From the NCBI RefSeq assembly GCF_000764645.1, contig NZ_JRGK01000026.1, forward strand, positions 1 to 64,000: DNA of 64,000 nt, read 5' to 3'. A program made the translations under genes and the position numbers. The notes below the pieces were generated by a model. The model was not told where the DNA came from and did no database searches. It saw only the letters and a program-made list of their open reading frames with translations. The DNA comes from Aeromonas finlandensis (GTDB lineage Bacteria; Pseudomonadota; Gammaproteobacteria; Enterobacterales; Aeromonadaceae). Every line of letters begins with the position of its first letter. Position 1 is the first letter of the stretch. Shown here one piece after another: positions 7,671-16,627 of this stretch.

Positions 7671-8816
7671 TCACTCATCCATAAAGAGTTCGAGCAACAC
7701 ATTGAGGTAGCGGTGGCCGAGGGAGGTAAGCTGCCAGCTCTCCCCCAAGTCCTCGATCAGCTCCTTGCTCTGGGCGATGGTGAGCACCGTCTCCACCCGC
7801 TCCAGCGGCAAGCCGGTATAGGCCTCGAACTCCGCCTTGGGGGCCGGTTCGAACAGCCGGAAGCGGTTCATAAAGTACTCGAGCGGCAGATCGTCTGCCG
7901 TCACCTGCCACTGCTCGTCCAGATAGGGGCGACTCTTGTCCAGATACCCTTTCGGATGCTTCACCTTGGCGGTGCGCAGGATCTGGCCAGAGGCGAGATC
8001 GGTCATCTTGCCGTGGGCGCCACAGCCAATCCCCAGATAGTCGCCGAAGCGCCAGTAGTTGAGGTTGTGATGGCACTGGTAACCCTCTTTGGCGTAAGCC
8101 GAGATCTCGTACTGGCGATAACCGCTGGCGGTGAGCATGGCGTGGCCCTGCTCGTAGATGTCCCACAGGGTGTCATCTTCCGGCAGTTTGGGCGGTTTGG
8201 AGGCAAACGCCGTGTTCGGCTCTATGGTGAGCTGATACCAGGAGAGGTGCGGCGGGGCGCAGTCGATGGCCTGCTGCAGATCATAAAGGGCATCATCCAG
8301 ACTCTGATCCGGCAGACCGTGCATCAGATCCAGATTGAAGGTCGGCAGCGCAATGGCGTGGGCCAGTGCGGCCGCCTTGCGCGCCTCTTCCGGGCCGTGA
8401 ATACGGCCGAGGCGGGTCAGCTTCTCCTGCTGGAAGCTCTGCACCCCGATGGAGATGCGGTTGATACCGGCCCGTTGGAAGCCGGCGAACTTGTCCGCCT
8501 CCACCGTGCCCGGGTTGGCCTCCATGGTGATCTCGCAATCTGCCGTGAGCGGAATACGGGCCCGCACCCCATCCAGCAAGGTTTGCATCGCCTCCACCGT
8601 CAACAGGCTGGGGGTGCCACCGCCGATAAAGATGGAGGAGAGCGGCCGCCCCTGCGCCCACTTCAGATCCTGATCCAGATCCTCCAGCAGGGCGGCGACA
8701 TATTCGAGGTGAGGCAGATCCCCCTTCTGGGCATGGGAGTTGAAGTCACAGTAGGGGCACTTCTGGACGCACCAGGGCACATGAATATAGAGAGAGAGCG
8801 GCGGCAGTTGCAGCAT
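7671..8816 (-). CDS. hemW: HemW, radical-SAM heme chaperone
   Basis: 381-residue radical-SAM protein of the HemN/HemW family. The N-terminal LSLYIHVPWCVQKCPYCDF carries the CX3CX2C cluster motif and the HemW-type PWC context; the SAM-binding GGGTPS follows near residue 70. HemW lacks coproporphyrinogen oxidase activity and is thought to deliver heme to membrane proteins. ATG 8816 gives the family N-terminus MLQLPPLSLYIH; the longer frame upstream does not. It follows rdgB on the same strand with a 76-bp gap, the same order as E. coli rdgB-hemW. Confidence 0.93.
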   Translation of the reverse strand: MLQLPPLSLYIHVPWCVQKCPYCDFNSHAQKGDLPHLEYVAALLEDLDQDLKWAQGRPLSSIFIGGGTPSLLTVEAMQTLLDGVRARIPLTADCEITMEANPGTVEADKFAGFQRAGINRISIGVQSFQQEKLTRLGRIHGPEEARKAAALAHAIALPTFNLDLMHGLPDQSLDDALYDLQQAIDCAPPHLSWYQLTIEPNTAFASKPPKLPEDDTLWDIYEQGHAMLTASGYRQYEISAYAKEGYQCHHNLNYWRFGDYLGIGCGAHGKMTDLASGQILRTAKVKHPKGYLDKSRPYLDEQWQVTADDLPLEYFMNRFRLFEPAPKAEFEAYTGLPLERVETVLTIAQSKELIEDLGESWQLTSLGHRYLNVLLELFMDE

Positions 8817-8892
8817 GGGGCTTCCAATAAAACGGGGGCTCAAGGCCCCCATTGTAGATGACAATGCGTGATCGACGAGGTGGCGAAATGAC

Positions 8893-9489
8893 TCAGTGCG
8901 CCGCGGCCAGCGCCGCTTTGAGCTTGGCCAGCGCCTGACCGCGATGGCTGAGCTGGTTCTTCAGCTCGCTTGGCATCTGGGCGGCAGTGCAGTCGTGATC
9001 CGGCACGAAGAAGACGGGGTCGTAGCCGAAACCGTGCTGACCGCGCGGCTCGTCGATAATCATCCCCTCCCAGCTGGCCTGACAGATGATGGGGGTGGGA
9101 TCGTCGGCGTGGCGCATATAGACCAGCACGCACCAGAAACGGGCGCTCTTCAGGTACTCGGGGGCACCTTGCAACTCGCCGAGCAGCTTCTCGATGTTGG
9201 CCTTGTCACTGGCCCCCGCACCGGCAAAACGGGCGGAGTAGACGCCGGGGCGCCCTTGCAACAGGTCGACTTCCAGACCGGAGTCATCGGCAACGGCGGG
9301 CAGACCGGTAATACGAGCGGCGTGGCGAGCCTTGATGATGGCATTCTCGACGAAGGTGGTGCCGGTTTCGTCGGCATCGGAGACTGCAAACTCGCTCTGC
9401 GGAATCACCTGGATTTTCATCTCGGCGAGCATGGCGGCCAATTCCTTCACCTTTTTCTGGTTACCTGTTGCCAGGACAAGCTTGTTCAT
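8893..9489 (-). CDS. rdgB: dITP/XTP pyrophosphatase
   Basis: 198-residue RdgB/HAM1 protein that hydrolyses dITP, dXTP and ITP to the monophosphates, preventing incorporation of deaminated purines. The N-terminal LVLATGNQKKVKEL, the metal-binding ADDSGLEVD, the RPGVYSARFAG segment, and the C-terminal GYDPVFFVP and LSHRGQAL are all conserved. Start ATG 9489 is in the family position and follows GGAGGTGCTCG. It is probably co-transcribed with hemW. Confidence 0.96.
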   Translation of the reverse strand: MNKLVLATGNQKKVKELAAMLAEMKIQVIPQSEFAVSDADETGTTFVENAIIKARHAARITGLPAVADDSGLEVDLLQGRPGVYSARFAGAGASDKANIEKLLGELQGAPEYLKSARFWCVLVYMRHADDPTPIICQASWEGMIIDEPRGQHGFGYDPVFFVPDHDCTAAQMPSELKNQLSHRGQALAKLKAALAAAH

Positions 9490-9619
9490 CGAGCACCTCC
9501 GCAAAAATAATCTGCGCATTCTATGCGGCACAAGCGTTTAGTAAAAGCGCCAATTACACCCGCTGTGATGGGGTTACGGGTGATTCGACGCCAGGGAATA
9601 ATCCGCTTTTAATACACGT

Positions 9620-9632
9620 TTCCATAATGGAA
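9620..9632. promoter_or_regulatory. Short perfect palindrome upstream of the Bcr/CflA gene
   Basis: TTCCAT-A-ATGGAA in the AT-rich 237-bp gap between the divergent rdgB and efflux genes. It could be an operator, but no adjacent regulator gene supports this. Confidence 0.25.
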
Positions 9633-9726
9633 TAACCAAAGTGATTAAATACCATTTCTATTCATTACTGTGAGTCAGTAGACTCGCGCCCCAATTCATT
9701 AACCTGGCTGATGAAAGAGGTGACAG

Positions 9727-10890
9727 ATGCCATTGATACTTTTACTCGTACTACTGGTGCTGTTCAGTCCGCTGGCGATCGACATCTACCTGCCCGCCAT
9801 TCCGCAGATGGCCGAGCAGCTGGGTGCCGAAGTGACGCTGATGCAGGGCACCATCACCTGGTTCCTGTTCAGCATGGGGCTGGGGCAACTGCTGGTCGGG
9901 CCGCTGGCCGATCGCTACGGTCGCAAGCCCATCGCCCTGGGTGGTGTGCTGCTCTATGGTCTGAGCGCGCTGGGGGCCGGTTTTGCCGCCAGCCTCGGCG
10001 AGCTGATGCTGGCCCGGGTGTTACAGGGCTTCGGTGCCTGCGCCACCTCGGTGGCCGCCTTCTCGGTGGTGCGTGACAGCTACGGCCCGAAAAAGAGCGG
10101 CCAGATGATCTCCTATCTCAATGGCGCCATCTGCTTTATTCCGGCGCTGGCCCCCCTGCTCGGTGGCTGGCTCACCGCCCAGGCGGGCTGGTCTGCCAAC
10201 TTCTGGTTTATGGCCGGTTATGCGGTCATCGTCGGCAGCTGGCTGCTGTGGCGGATGCCGGAGACCCGCCCGGAGGAGACCCGCAGCGAAGGGGCCCTCA
10301 TCAGCTGGTCCCGCTACAGCCCGGTGCTGCGCTCCCCCAGCTTCCTGTTCAACGCGGCGCTGTGCATGCTGGCGATGGCGGTGATCCTCGCCTACGTCAC
10401 CGCCGCACCGGTGCAACTGATGGTGAAGCTGGGGCTGGATATGAGCGGCTTTAGCTACTGGTTTACCGCCAACGCCGCGCTCAACATTCTGGCCTGCTTC
10501 ATGGCGCCGCGCTTTATCGCCAAAGTGGGGCCAAGACGCACCCTGCGCATCGGCCTGCTGGTGTTGATGCTCTCGGCCATCGCCCTGACCCTGGCGATGC
10601 ACATCGAACATCCGCTGGCGATGATGGGACCGGTATTCCTCTCCAGCATCGGCTTTGCCATGATTCTGGGCTCTGCCGCCGGGATGGCGCTGGCACCGTT
10701 CGGCCACTGCGCCGGTACCGCCGCCGCCTTGCTCGGCCTGTTCCAGATGAGTGGATCCGGCGCCTTGGTTGGCCTGACCGGCGCCCTGATGCACGACCCG
10801 CTCAGTCAGCTGGCGCTGCATATGTGGCTGCTGCTGCCACCCTTGGTGATGCTGATGACCCGCCGCGGCCGCAGCTTGTGTTTGCAATAA
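9727..10890 (+). CDS. Bcr/CflA-family drug:H+ antiporter (MFS, DHA1)
   Basis: 387-residue major facilitator with about 12 membrane segments. The DHA1 signature GPLADRYGRKP lies between TM2 and TM3 and motif C-like LLGGWL in TM5. The N-terminus, with SPLAIDIYLPAIPQMA, is characteristic of Bcr/CflA proteins that export drugs such as bicyclomycin, chloramphenicol or sulphonamides. Substrate is not predictable. The start ATG follows GAAAGAGGTGACAG. A terminator follows, so it is probably monocistronic. Confidence 0.88.
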   Translation: MPLILLLVLLVLFSPLAIDIYLPAIPQMAEQLGAEVTLMQGTITWFLFSMGLGQLLVGPLADRYGRKPIALGGVLLYGLSALGAGFAASLGELMLARVLQGFGACATSVAAFSVVRDSYGPKKSGQMISYLNGAICFIPALAPLLGGWLTAQAGWSANFWFMAGYAVIVGSWLLWRMPETRPEETRSEGALISWSRYSPVLRSPSFLFNAALCMLAMAVILAYVTAAPVQLMVKLGLDMSGFSYWFTANAALNILACFMAPRFIAKVGPRRTLRIGLLVLMLSAIALTLAMHIEHPLAMMGPVFLSSIGFAMILGSAAGMALAPFGHCAGTAAALLGLFQMSGSGALVGLTGALMHDPLSQLALHMWLLLPPLVMLMTRRGRSLCLQ

Positions 10891-10913
10891 ATCCTGTGCT
10901 CTGATGGGCACAC

Positions 10914-10943
10914 TCAGGGGGCCATCGGCCCCCTTCTCGTTTG
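10914..10943 (+). terminator. Rho-independent terminator after the Bcr/CflA gene
   Basis: GGGGGCC-ATC-GGCCCCC followed by TTCTCGTTT, about 25 bp past the stop codon. Confidence 0.8.
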
Positions 10944-11025
10944 TATCACCTTTACAGCATATGGCCATCCGGCAGCTCACCTGCGATGGCAACCCCACTC
11001 ACTCGATGTCAGCGGAGAACTCCCG

Positions 11026-12078
11026 ATGAGCCACACTCTCAACGCAGCCCTGGTGGGCTATGGCTTTGCAGGCAAGACCTTCCACGCCCCCTTCCTCTCC
11101 ACCACGCCGGGCTTGTCCCTCGGCTGGGTGGTGAGCCGCGATGCCGCCAAGGTGCAGGCCGACCTGCCCGGCTGCCGGGTCGGTTCACTGGAGGAGGTGC
11201 TGAGCGATGACAGCGTCGATCTGGTGGTGATCGCCACCCCCAACGATACCCACGCTCCGCTGGCCCGCCAGGCACTGCTGGCAGGCAAACATGTGGTGAT
11301 CGACAAGCCCTTTGCACTGGATCTGGCCGAAGCGCAAGCGCTGGTCGAGCTGGCCGAAAAACAGCAGCGACTACTCAGCATCTTCCACAACCGCCGCTGG
11401 GACGGGGATTTTCTTACCGTGCGCCGTCTGCTGGCAGAAGGGGCGCTGGGGCAGATCGCCCAGTTCGAGTCGCACTTCGATCGCTATCGCCCCGAGGTGC
11501 GTCAACGCTGGCGCGAAGCGGGTGGCCCCGGTTCCGGCCTCTGGTTCGATCTCGGCCCTCACGTGCTGGATCAGGCGCTGCAGCTGTTCGGGCAGCCGGA
11601 CTGGCTGCAGGCCGATCTCGCCGAGCAGCGCCCCGCCGCACTGGCGGACGACTACTTCCACGTGGTGCTGGGCTATGGTGAACAGCTGCGGGTCATTCTG
11701 CACGGCAGCTGTCTGGTCTCGGCCACCATGCCGCGCTTCGTTATCCACGGCAGCAGTGGTTCTTTCGTGAAATTCGGTATGGATGTGCAGGAAGATCAGC
11801 TCAAGCAGGGCAAGCGGCCACCGGCCGCGGATTGGGGCGTGGATAGTGAACCCGGTCAGCTCAGCCGCATTGCGGAGGGTCAGTTGCAGCAGCAGAGCGT
11901 GGTCGGCGAGGCGGGGGATTATGGCGCCTACTATCGCGGTATCTGTGCCGCCATCAAGGGAGAAGGGAGCAACCCGGTGCCAGCATGCGAAGCGCTGGCG
12001 GTGATGGCGCTGCTGGATCTGGCCCGTCAGAGCCACCTTGAGGGAAAACGGCTGCCCTGTCAGAAGCTGTCTGACTAA
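11026..12078 (+). CDS. Gfo/Idh/MocA-family NAD(P)-dependent oxidoreductase
   Basis: 350-residue cytosolic oxidoreductase, close in style to E. coli YdgJ. The N-terminal Rossmann motif is ALVGYGFAGKTFHAP. VVIATPNDTHAPLA and HVVIDKPFALD carry the conserved EKP-like catalytic lysine (here DKP). The C-terminal alpha/beta domain includes GSGLWFDLGPHVLDQAL with the family GxxxDxGxHxxD motif. The substrate, probably a sugar or polyol derivative, is unknown. The start ATG is preceded by GGAGAACTCCCG. No obvious pathway partners surround it. Confidence 0.88.
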   Translation: MSHTLNAALVGYGFAGKTFHAPFLSTTPGLSLGWVVSRDAAKVQADLPGCRVGSLEEVLSDDSVDLVVIATPNDTHAPLARQALLAGKHVVIDKPFALDLAEAQALVELAEKQQRLLSIFHNRRWDGDFLTVRRLLAEGALGQIAQFESHFDRYRPEVRQRWREAGGPGSGLWFDLGPHVLDQALQLFGQPDWLQADLAEQRPAALADDYFHVVLGYGEQLRVILHGSCLVSATMPRFVIHGSSGSFVKFGMDVQEDQLKQGKRPPAADWGVDSEPGQLSRIAEGQLQQQSVVGEAGDYGAYYRGICAAIKGEGSNPVPACEALAVMALLDLARQSHLEGKRLPCQKLSD

Positions 12079-12253
12079 AGCCCTTACTCTCACCACTCCG
12101 CCGGGAGCAAAATTCAGTCAACGTGCTAACCGGAAGCCATAAAGTGGTGGTTTATTGTGCATTTTCGCCATCTTGACGGCATCTTGTATTGATATCAGTC
12201 GTTGCAGTGGTGCTTTTTATCTACGGCACGAAAAAATGTCATTGTGATATCCG

Positions 12254-12282
12254 TTTTCATCGGCAACTAATGGGGCTATATT
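12254..12282 (+). promoter_or_regulatory. Possible sigma-70 promoter of the small lipoprotein gene
   Basis: TTTTCA and TATATT separated by 17 bp, 105 bp upstream of the lipoprotein ATG. The rest of the 308-bp gap 12079-12386 shows no other feature. Confidence 0.4.
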
Positions 12283-12386
12283 TCGCGCGCTCTCTGCCTC
12301 CCGGCCTCTTGTTTCAATACCGGGCCACAGCGGGCGCTGTGATGGTTGCACAGACCATCTCTCCATCTTTTTTTGAGGGTATGCAC

Positions 12387-12602
12387 ATGAACAAAGTACT
12401 GGTAGCCGGTATCCTGGGTCTGATGTTGACCGCTTGCGGTCAGAAAGAAGAAAAAGCTGCCGCGCCTGCTGCTGCTCCGGCCGCCGAAGTTGCTGCAACT
12501 GTAGAAAAAGCCGCTTCCGAAGCGACTGCAACCGTAGAAAAAGCGGCTGACGAAGCTGCCACCAAGGTTGAAGCTGCAGTGAGCGATGCCAAGGCCAACT
12601 AA
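12387..12602 (+). CDS. Small Ala/Lys/Glu-rich lipoprotein
   Basis: 71-residue precursor. A lipoprotein signal peptide ends at the lipobox LTAC (Cys17 becomes the lipidated N-terminus), with Gly-Gln at +2/+3, suggesting outer-membrane sorting. The mature 55 residues are almost wholly Ala, Lys, Glu, Val and Thr, in an imperfect 11-residue repeat (TVEKAASEATA, TVEKAADEAAT, KVEAAVSDAKA), predicting one amphipathic helix like Lpp-type proteins. A start two codons upstream is possible, but 12387 is better spaced from GAGGGT. A terminator follows. No specific function is recognised; a structural envelope role is inference. Confidence 0.8.
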   Translation: MNKVLVAGILGLMLTACGQKEEKAAAPAAAPAAEVAATVEKAASEATATVEKAADEAATKVEAAVSDAKAN

Positions 12603-12620
12603 GCCTGCACCTCATTCGAA

Positions 12621-12656
12621 GACGGGTCCGAAGGCAACTTCGGGCCCGTTTTTTTA
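12621..12656 (+). terminator. Rho-independent terminator of the lipoprotein gene
   Basis: ACGGGTCCGAAG-GCAA-CTTCGGGCCCGT, a 12-bp stem with one T-G wobble, followed by seven T. One of the strongest terminators in the window, consistent with a highly expressed short message. Confidence 0.9.
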
Positions 12657-12664
12657 TCTATCGC

Positions 12665-13216
12665 TCAGGGCGCCGGATTAATCAGCGAGGTGAGGATGTG
12701 ATCCTCCCAACGGCCATTGATCATCAGATACGCCCGCGCGAACCCCTCCCGCTCGAAACCGAGCCGCTCCAGCAGGGCGCCACTGCGCTGGTTGGCAGGC
12801 ATATAGCAGGCCATGATGCGATGCAGATCATGCTCCCGAAACAGGTAGTCGATGGCGGCTGACAGCACCTCTCCCATCACCCCCTGCCCCTGATGCTGCT
12901 GGTCGATGGCGTACCCGAGATGACACGCCTTGAAGATCCCCATCAGGATATTGCTGAAGTTGCAGGTGGCGATCACCCGCTCGCCAGCCGGATCGAGGGC
13001 CACCAGATTGACGCCGGTGCCATTGAAGAACTGGCTGTAACTGTCCTGCAGCCGGGCATGCCAGTAAGAGAGGGTGTAGAAGTGATCGTCCCGCAGCGGC
13101 TCCCAGGGGGCGAGATGGGCGCGGTTGCGCCGGTAGAAGTCGAGCATCATGGGGGCCTGATCCGGTGACAGTATGGTCAGGTGGGTACGGGCCGTCTTGA
13201 TATGTGGCAGTGCCAT
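12665..13216 (-). CDS. rimJ: RimJ-type ribosomal protein N-acetyltransferase
   Basis: 183-residue GNAT protein closely similar to E. coli RimJ, which acetylates the N-terminus of ribosomal protein S5. Shared segments include HLAPWEPLRDDHFY, CNFSNILMGIFKACHLGY, the acetyl-CoA loop QQHQGQGVMGE, and HRIMACYMPANQRSG. Start ATG 13216 overlaps the stop of the preceding acetyltransferase by one base (TGATG), so the pair is translationally coupled. The C-terminus is a little shorter than in E. coli. Confidence 0.88.
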   Translation of the reverse strand: MALPHIKTARTHLTILSPDQAPMMLDFYRRNRAHLAPWEPLRDDHFYTLSYWHARLQDSYSQFFNGTGVNLVALDPAGERVIATCNFSNILMGIFKACHLGYAIDQQHQGQGVMGEVLSAAIDYLFREHDLHRIMACYMPANQRSGALLERLGFEREGFARAYLMINGRWEDHILTSLINPAP

Positions 13217-13770
13217 CAGGCCTCCCTCTGTCTTAGCCACTCGTCACGCAGCAGGCTGTAGTGGGCATGGTCCACAATCCGGTTGCCCAGCCGCTCTGCC
13301 CGCCGGGTCACCCCCTCCAGCTGCATTCCGAGCCGTTCACAGACGGCTCTGCTGGGTTCATTGTCAGTCGCAGCACTGATCTCCACCTTCTCCATCCCCA
13401 TCTCCTCGAAAGCGTGATGGATCAGGGCCTGGCAGGCCCGGGTGATGATGCCGTTGCCCTGCCAGCGCTCCGCCAGCCAGTAACCGATGACCACCTTGCC
13501 AAGATCTTGGTCGATGCGGTTGTAACTGATAACGCCCACCACCTCCCCCTGATACTCGATGGCGGTGGTGAGCCCCTCGCCGCGGGCGAACTTCTCGATG
13601 GCACTGCGAATGAACAGGGAGTAATCAGCAGGCCGCTGCATAAGAGGCGGCCAGGGCAGCCACTGGGAGAGGTACTCCCGGTTGTCATGGCAAAGGGCAA
13701 ACAGTTCGCTCGCCATATCGGGCTGCAAGAAGAGCAGCGCAAGCTCATCGTCCAACTGCCATGAAAACAT
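13216..13770 (-). CDS. RimL-like GNAT acetyltransferase
   Basis: 184-residue GNAT protein of the RimL family; E. coli RimL acetylates the N-terminal serine of L12. The LSQWLPW segment, the GEVVGVISYNRID strand, the acetyl-CoA loop ERWQGNGIITRA and the NEPSRAVCERLGM helix all match the family. B. subtilis YdaF is a similar relative, so the target may be a ribosomal protein or something else. It is the upstream partner of rimJ in a two-gene operon with a one-base overlap. Confidence 0.8.
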   Translation of the reverse strand: MFSWQLDDELALLFLQPDMASELFALCHDNREYLSQWLPWPPLMQRPADYSLFIRSAIEKFARGEGLTTAIEYQGEVVGVISYNRIDQDLGKVVIGYWLAERWQGNGIITRACQALIHHAFEEMGMEKVEISAATDNEPSRAVCERLGMQLEGVTRRAERLGNRIVDHAHYSLLRDEWLRQREA

Positions 13771-13877
13771 GGGATTCTCCTTTCAAATCAGTGAGCAAAT
13801 AGCGAACCAGCCACCCAATGTAGCCAATCGCTACTGGTCGCGCCAACCCTTTTGCACACCACCAGCCACCTTCGGAT

Positions 13878-14774
13878 TCACCCCTCGTGGCGCCAACGCT
13901 TTGCCAGCGTGCGGGCGGTGGCCAATACCGTTTCCCGGGCCGGATTGGGGCGCTTGCCCCCACGCCACGCCATCATCACATCCCAATGCTCCTGCGGCAG
14001 ATTGCGCACATCGAGCCTGACCAGCCGCCCCACCTCCAGATCCCGCTTGATGGCCAGCTCAGGCATCAGGGTGATAAAACCGTGTTCCAGCGCCAGATCG
14101 CGAGCCGCACTGGCGGGCTGCACCGCATGCAGGGGGCTGGCCGCCCGCCGCAGCCGCCGCAACTGCTGGATAAAGGCGTCACAGCCCGGCCCCCACACCT
14201 GAGGCGCCAGCCGCTGGTCGGCAATATCCTCCAGAGTGAGGCCGTGACAACCGGCCAGCGGATGCAGCGGCGACGCAATGGCGATGATGGGGGAGCAGCA
14301 GAGCAGCTCCATCTGCAGGCCAGCGACGGGCGGGCGCTTGAGCACAAAGCCGATATCGGCCTCCCCGGTCAGCAGCGACTGCATGATCTCGCCGGAGTGA
14401 TCCGTGGCGCAGCGGATCTCGAACGGCTCGTCCACCAGCTCCATCAGCAGTGAGCCAAACACCACCGAGGTGAGGGATGGCAGGCTGGAGAGACGGATGC
14501 AGGGCAGCGCCGGCGCCCCCTGCAAAGCCAGCCGCCCTTCGCTCAGGGTCGCCAGGGCCGAGCGGGCAGAGGGCAGAAACTGCTCGCAGGCGCGGGTCGG
14601 CGTCACCCCGCGCCGATGACGCTGAAACAGCGGTGCCCCGAGGCTCTCCTCCAGCTGGGCAATGCGCTGACTCACCAGCGGCTGTGACCAGCCACGGATG
14701 GCCGCCGCCTGACTGAAGCTGCCCAGCTCGGCGACATCCAGCAGCAATTGCAGATCATCCAGATCCATAGACAT
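13878..14774 (-). CDS. LysR-family transcriptional regulator, divergent from mdtH
   Basis: 298-residue LysR-type regulator. The N-terminal winged helix is visible (LQLLLDVAELGSFSQAAA, then QPLVSQRIAQLEESLG), followed by a periplasmic-binding-like effector domain. The start ATG lies ten bases after AGGA; an ATG two codons later is also possible. The gene is divergent from mdtH with 92 bp between the start codons and a dyad in that gap. By the usual LysR arrangement it probably controls mdtH and itself. The inducer is unknown. Confidence 0.85.
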   Translation of the reverse strand: MSMDLDDLQLLLDVAELGSFSQAAAIRGWSQPLVSQRIAQLEESLGAPLFQRHRRGVTPTRACEQFLPSARSALATLSEGRLALQGAPALPCIRLSSLPSLTSVVFGSLLMELVDEPFEIRCATDHSGEIMQSLLTGEADIGFVLKRPPVAGLQMELLCCSPIIAIASPLHPLAGCHGLTLEDIADQRLAPQVWGPGCDAFIQQLRRLRRAASPLHAVQPASAARDLALEHGFITLMPELAIKRDLEVGRLVRLDVRNLPQEHWDVMMAWRGGKRPNPARETVLATARTLAKRWRHEG

Positions 14775-14797
14775 AAATAATCCTGATATGAAATATA

Positions 14798-14814
14798 GGT
14801 AGTCGTCGTCTACC
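14798..14814. promoter_or_regulatory. Dyad in the LysR-mdtH divergent promoter region
   Basis: GGTAG-TCGTCGT-CTACC, with further imperfect TATA/TATA symmetry outside. Spacing and position suit a LysR-family operator; this is inferred from location only. Confidence 0.4.
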
Positions 14815-14866
14815 ACTATATCTAAACCCTCTCCAGAATGAAGGTATCTATGAATGAGAGGGCGTT

Positions 14867-16063
14867 ATGGTCGATAGGGCGAGGTTTTGGGGACGCTGGT
14901 TTGTGGCGTTGGATACCACATTGGTGATCCTGGGTTTCTTTGTGGTGATGCCGATGATCAGCCTGCGCTTCGTCGATCAGCTAGGCTGGGCGGCGGGTCT
15001 GGTGGGGCTGGCCCTCGGTCTGCGCCAGCTGACCCAGCAGGGGTTGGGGGTCTTTGGTGGTTCGCTGGCCGACCGCTTCGGGGCCCGTCCGCTCATCGTC
15101 ACCGGCATGCTGTTGCGGGCGTTGGGCTTCGCCACCCTGGCCTGGGCCGACAGCGGCGCCATGCTGATCTTCTCCTGCTTCTTGTCCGGTCTAGGTGGCT
15201 GCCTGTTTGACCCGCCACGGGCTGCGCTGGTGATCAAATTTACCCGCCCCCATGAGCGGGGCCGCTTCATCTCCCTGCTGATGATGCTGGAGAGCGCGGG
15301 GGCCGTGACCGGTGCCCTGCTCGGCAGCTGGCTGCTGCGCTTTGACTTCACCTATGTCTGCCTGCTGGGCGCGGGGCTCTTCATCCTGGCCGCCCTGTGC
15401 AACTGGATCCTGCTACCCGCCTACCGCATCTCGGTGAAACCGACTCCGATGCGGGAAGGGTTGGGGCAGGTGCTGGCGGATCGCGCCTTCTGTCGGCTGG
15501 TGCTGATCCTGAGCGGCTACTACATGCTGTGGGTACAGGTGATGCTGATCTTCCCGATCCTGGTCAAGCAACTGGCAGGCTCCACCACGGCGGTGGGCTG
15601 GATGTACAGCCTAGAAACGGCGCTATCGCTGGCGCTGCTCTACCCCATCGCCCGCTTCAGCGAGCGGCGCTACAAGCTGGAGAGCCGACTGATGGCGGGT
15701 ATCCTGCTGATGACGGTGGGGATCGGACTGGTCGCCTTCGTCAGCACCCTCTCCGGTATCTTCGTGCTGCTGGCCTGCTTCTATCTGGGGATCATTATCT
15801 GTGAACCGGCCCGGGAGACCCTGATGACCCGGCTTGCCAATCCCACAGCCCGTGGCAGCTACATGGGCTTCAGCCGTCTCGGGCTGGCGCTGGGAGGCAT
15901 GACCGGCTACGTGGGCGGTGGCTCCCTCTATGACTTCTCGCTGCAACAGGGACAACCGGCCCTCCCCTGGCTGGTGCTGGGCACCATAGGCGTTGCCACC
16001 ATGCTGCTGCTCGCCCGCTGCTTCTCCCGCCGCCCTGAACTGGGGATCAGAGCCGCCGCCTGA
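14867..16063 (+). CDS. mdtH: MdtH-type multidrug MFS transporter
   Basis: 398-residue major facilitator very similar to E. coli MdtH. Shared segments include [20 protein letters not shown], the motif-A region [60 protein letters not shown] and [16 protein letters not shown]. MdtH confers modest resistance to fluoroquinolones in E. coli when overproduced. About 11-12 membrane segments are seen. It is divergent from a LysR gene and is followed by a strong terminator, so the chaperone-like gene downstream is probably expressed separately. Confidence 0.92.
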   Translation: MVDRARFWGRWFVALDTTLVILGFFVVMPMISLRFVDQLGWAAGLVGLALGLRQLTQQGLGVFGGSLADRFGARPLIVTGMLLRALGFATLAWADSGAMLIFSCFLSGLGGCLFDPPRAALVIKFTRPHERGRFISLLMMLESAGAVTGALLGSWLLRFDFTYVCLLGAGLFILAALCNWILLPAYRISVKPTPMREGLGQVLADRAFCRLVLILSGYYMLWVQVMLIFPILVKQLAGSTTAVGWMYSLETALSLALLYPIARFSERRYKLESRLMAGILLMTVGIGLVAFVSTLSGIFVLLACFYLGIIICEPARETLMTRLANPTARGSYMGFSRLGLALGGMTGYVGGGSLYDFSLQQGQPALPWLVLGTIGVATMLLLARCFSRRPELGIRAAA

Positions 16064-16078
16064 CGACCACCTTGCCTG

Positions 16079-16107
16079 CGGCAGCCCCGCCCACGGGGCT
16101 GCCGTTC
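16079..16107 (+). terminator. Terminator after mdtH
   Basis: CGGCAGCCCCG-CCCA-CGGGGCTGCCG, a perfect 11-bp stem, followed by a T-poor TTCGTCCTTT. It separates mdtH from the putative chaperone/effector pair. Confidence 0.7.
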
Positions 16108-16202
16108 GTCCTTTCCCGCCATAATCGCGGCCAGCACTGACAGATAGCCCCGCCTCACCATGGAATACTCGCCCCAACACGTTGCCAAGGGGAGAGCCCG
16201 CC

Positions 16203-16610
16203 ATGTCACACCACAATATTTATCACTGGATAGCACGCCTCTCCGGCGCGCAGGACCATGCTGCTCCGGATGGGAAAAACCGGATGTTTCTCTTGCTGGA
16301 TCAGCAGGATAGAGAGTGGTGGCTGGAGGTCGCTCCCGATGAGAGCGTGCTGCTCATCACCACCCCGATGACAGGCCCGCTGGATGCCAACAGCCTCACA
16401 CCCGCCAACCTGCAGCACTGGCTGAGCCTCAATAGCGAGGTCAACCGGATGGGTGGTGCCTGGCTCGGGCTGGAGGGCGATGTGCCAACCCTCACCCTCT
16501 ACGCCCAGATTTTGCTCGCCCACTGCGATGAACCCCTGCTCGACAACCTGATGGGCCAGCTTGCCGAACTGGCTCACGACCTCACACCCCGACTCTACGC
16601 AGCGCAGTAG
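16203..16610 (+). CDS. Putative type III secretion class I (CesT-like) chaperone
   Basis: 135-residue acidic protein whose layout matches CesT/SycE-type chaperones: an N-terminal helix (IYHWIARLSGA), strands FLLLDQ, WWLEVAP and VLLITTPM, a helix ending LNSEVNRMGGAWLGLEG (the common Asn...Gly-Gly-Ala-Leu-Gly-Leu pattern), then TLTLYAQILLA and a C-terminal helix DNLMGQLAELAHDLTPRL. These chaperones bind the N-terminal region of one effector and hold it for secretion. The start ATG follows AAGGGGAGAG. The stop is 17 bp before a 549-residue unknown protein, its likely client. YbjN-like proteins share this fold and are the main alternative. No secretion apparatus genes are in the window. Confidence 0.6.
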   Translation: MSHHNIYHWIARLSGAQDHAAPDGKNRMFLLLDQQDREWWLEVAPDESVLLITTPMTGPLDANSLTPANLQHWLSLNSEVNRMGGAWLGLEGDVPTLTLYAQILLAHCDEPLLDNLMGQLAELAHDLTPRLYAAQ

Positions 16611-16627
16611 TCAGCAAGGAGCTCACC

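Noticed and set aside
16064..16202. ExsA-type promoter before the putative chaperone gene
   Set aside because: I looked for the A-rich TNAAAANA box and spaced -10; only a GC-rich terminator and a weak CATAAT are present, so type III co-regulation is not supported by sequence.
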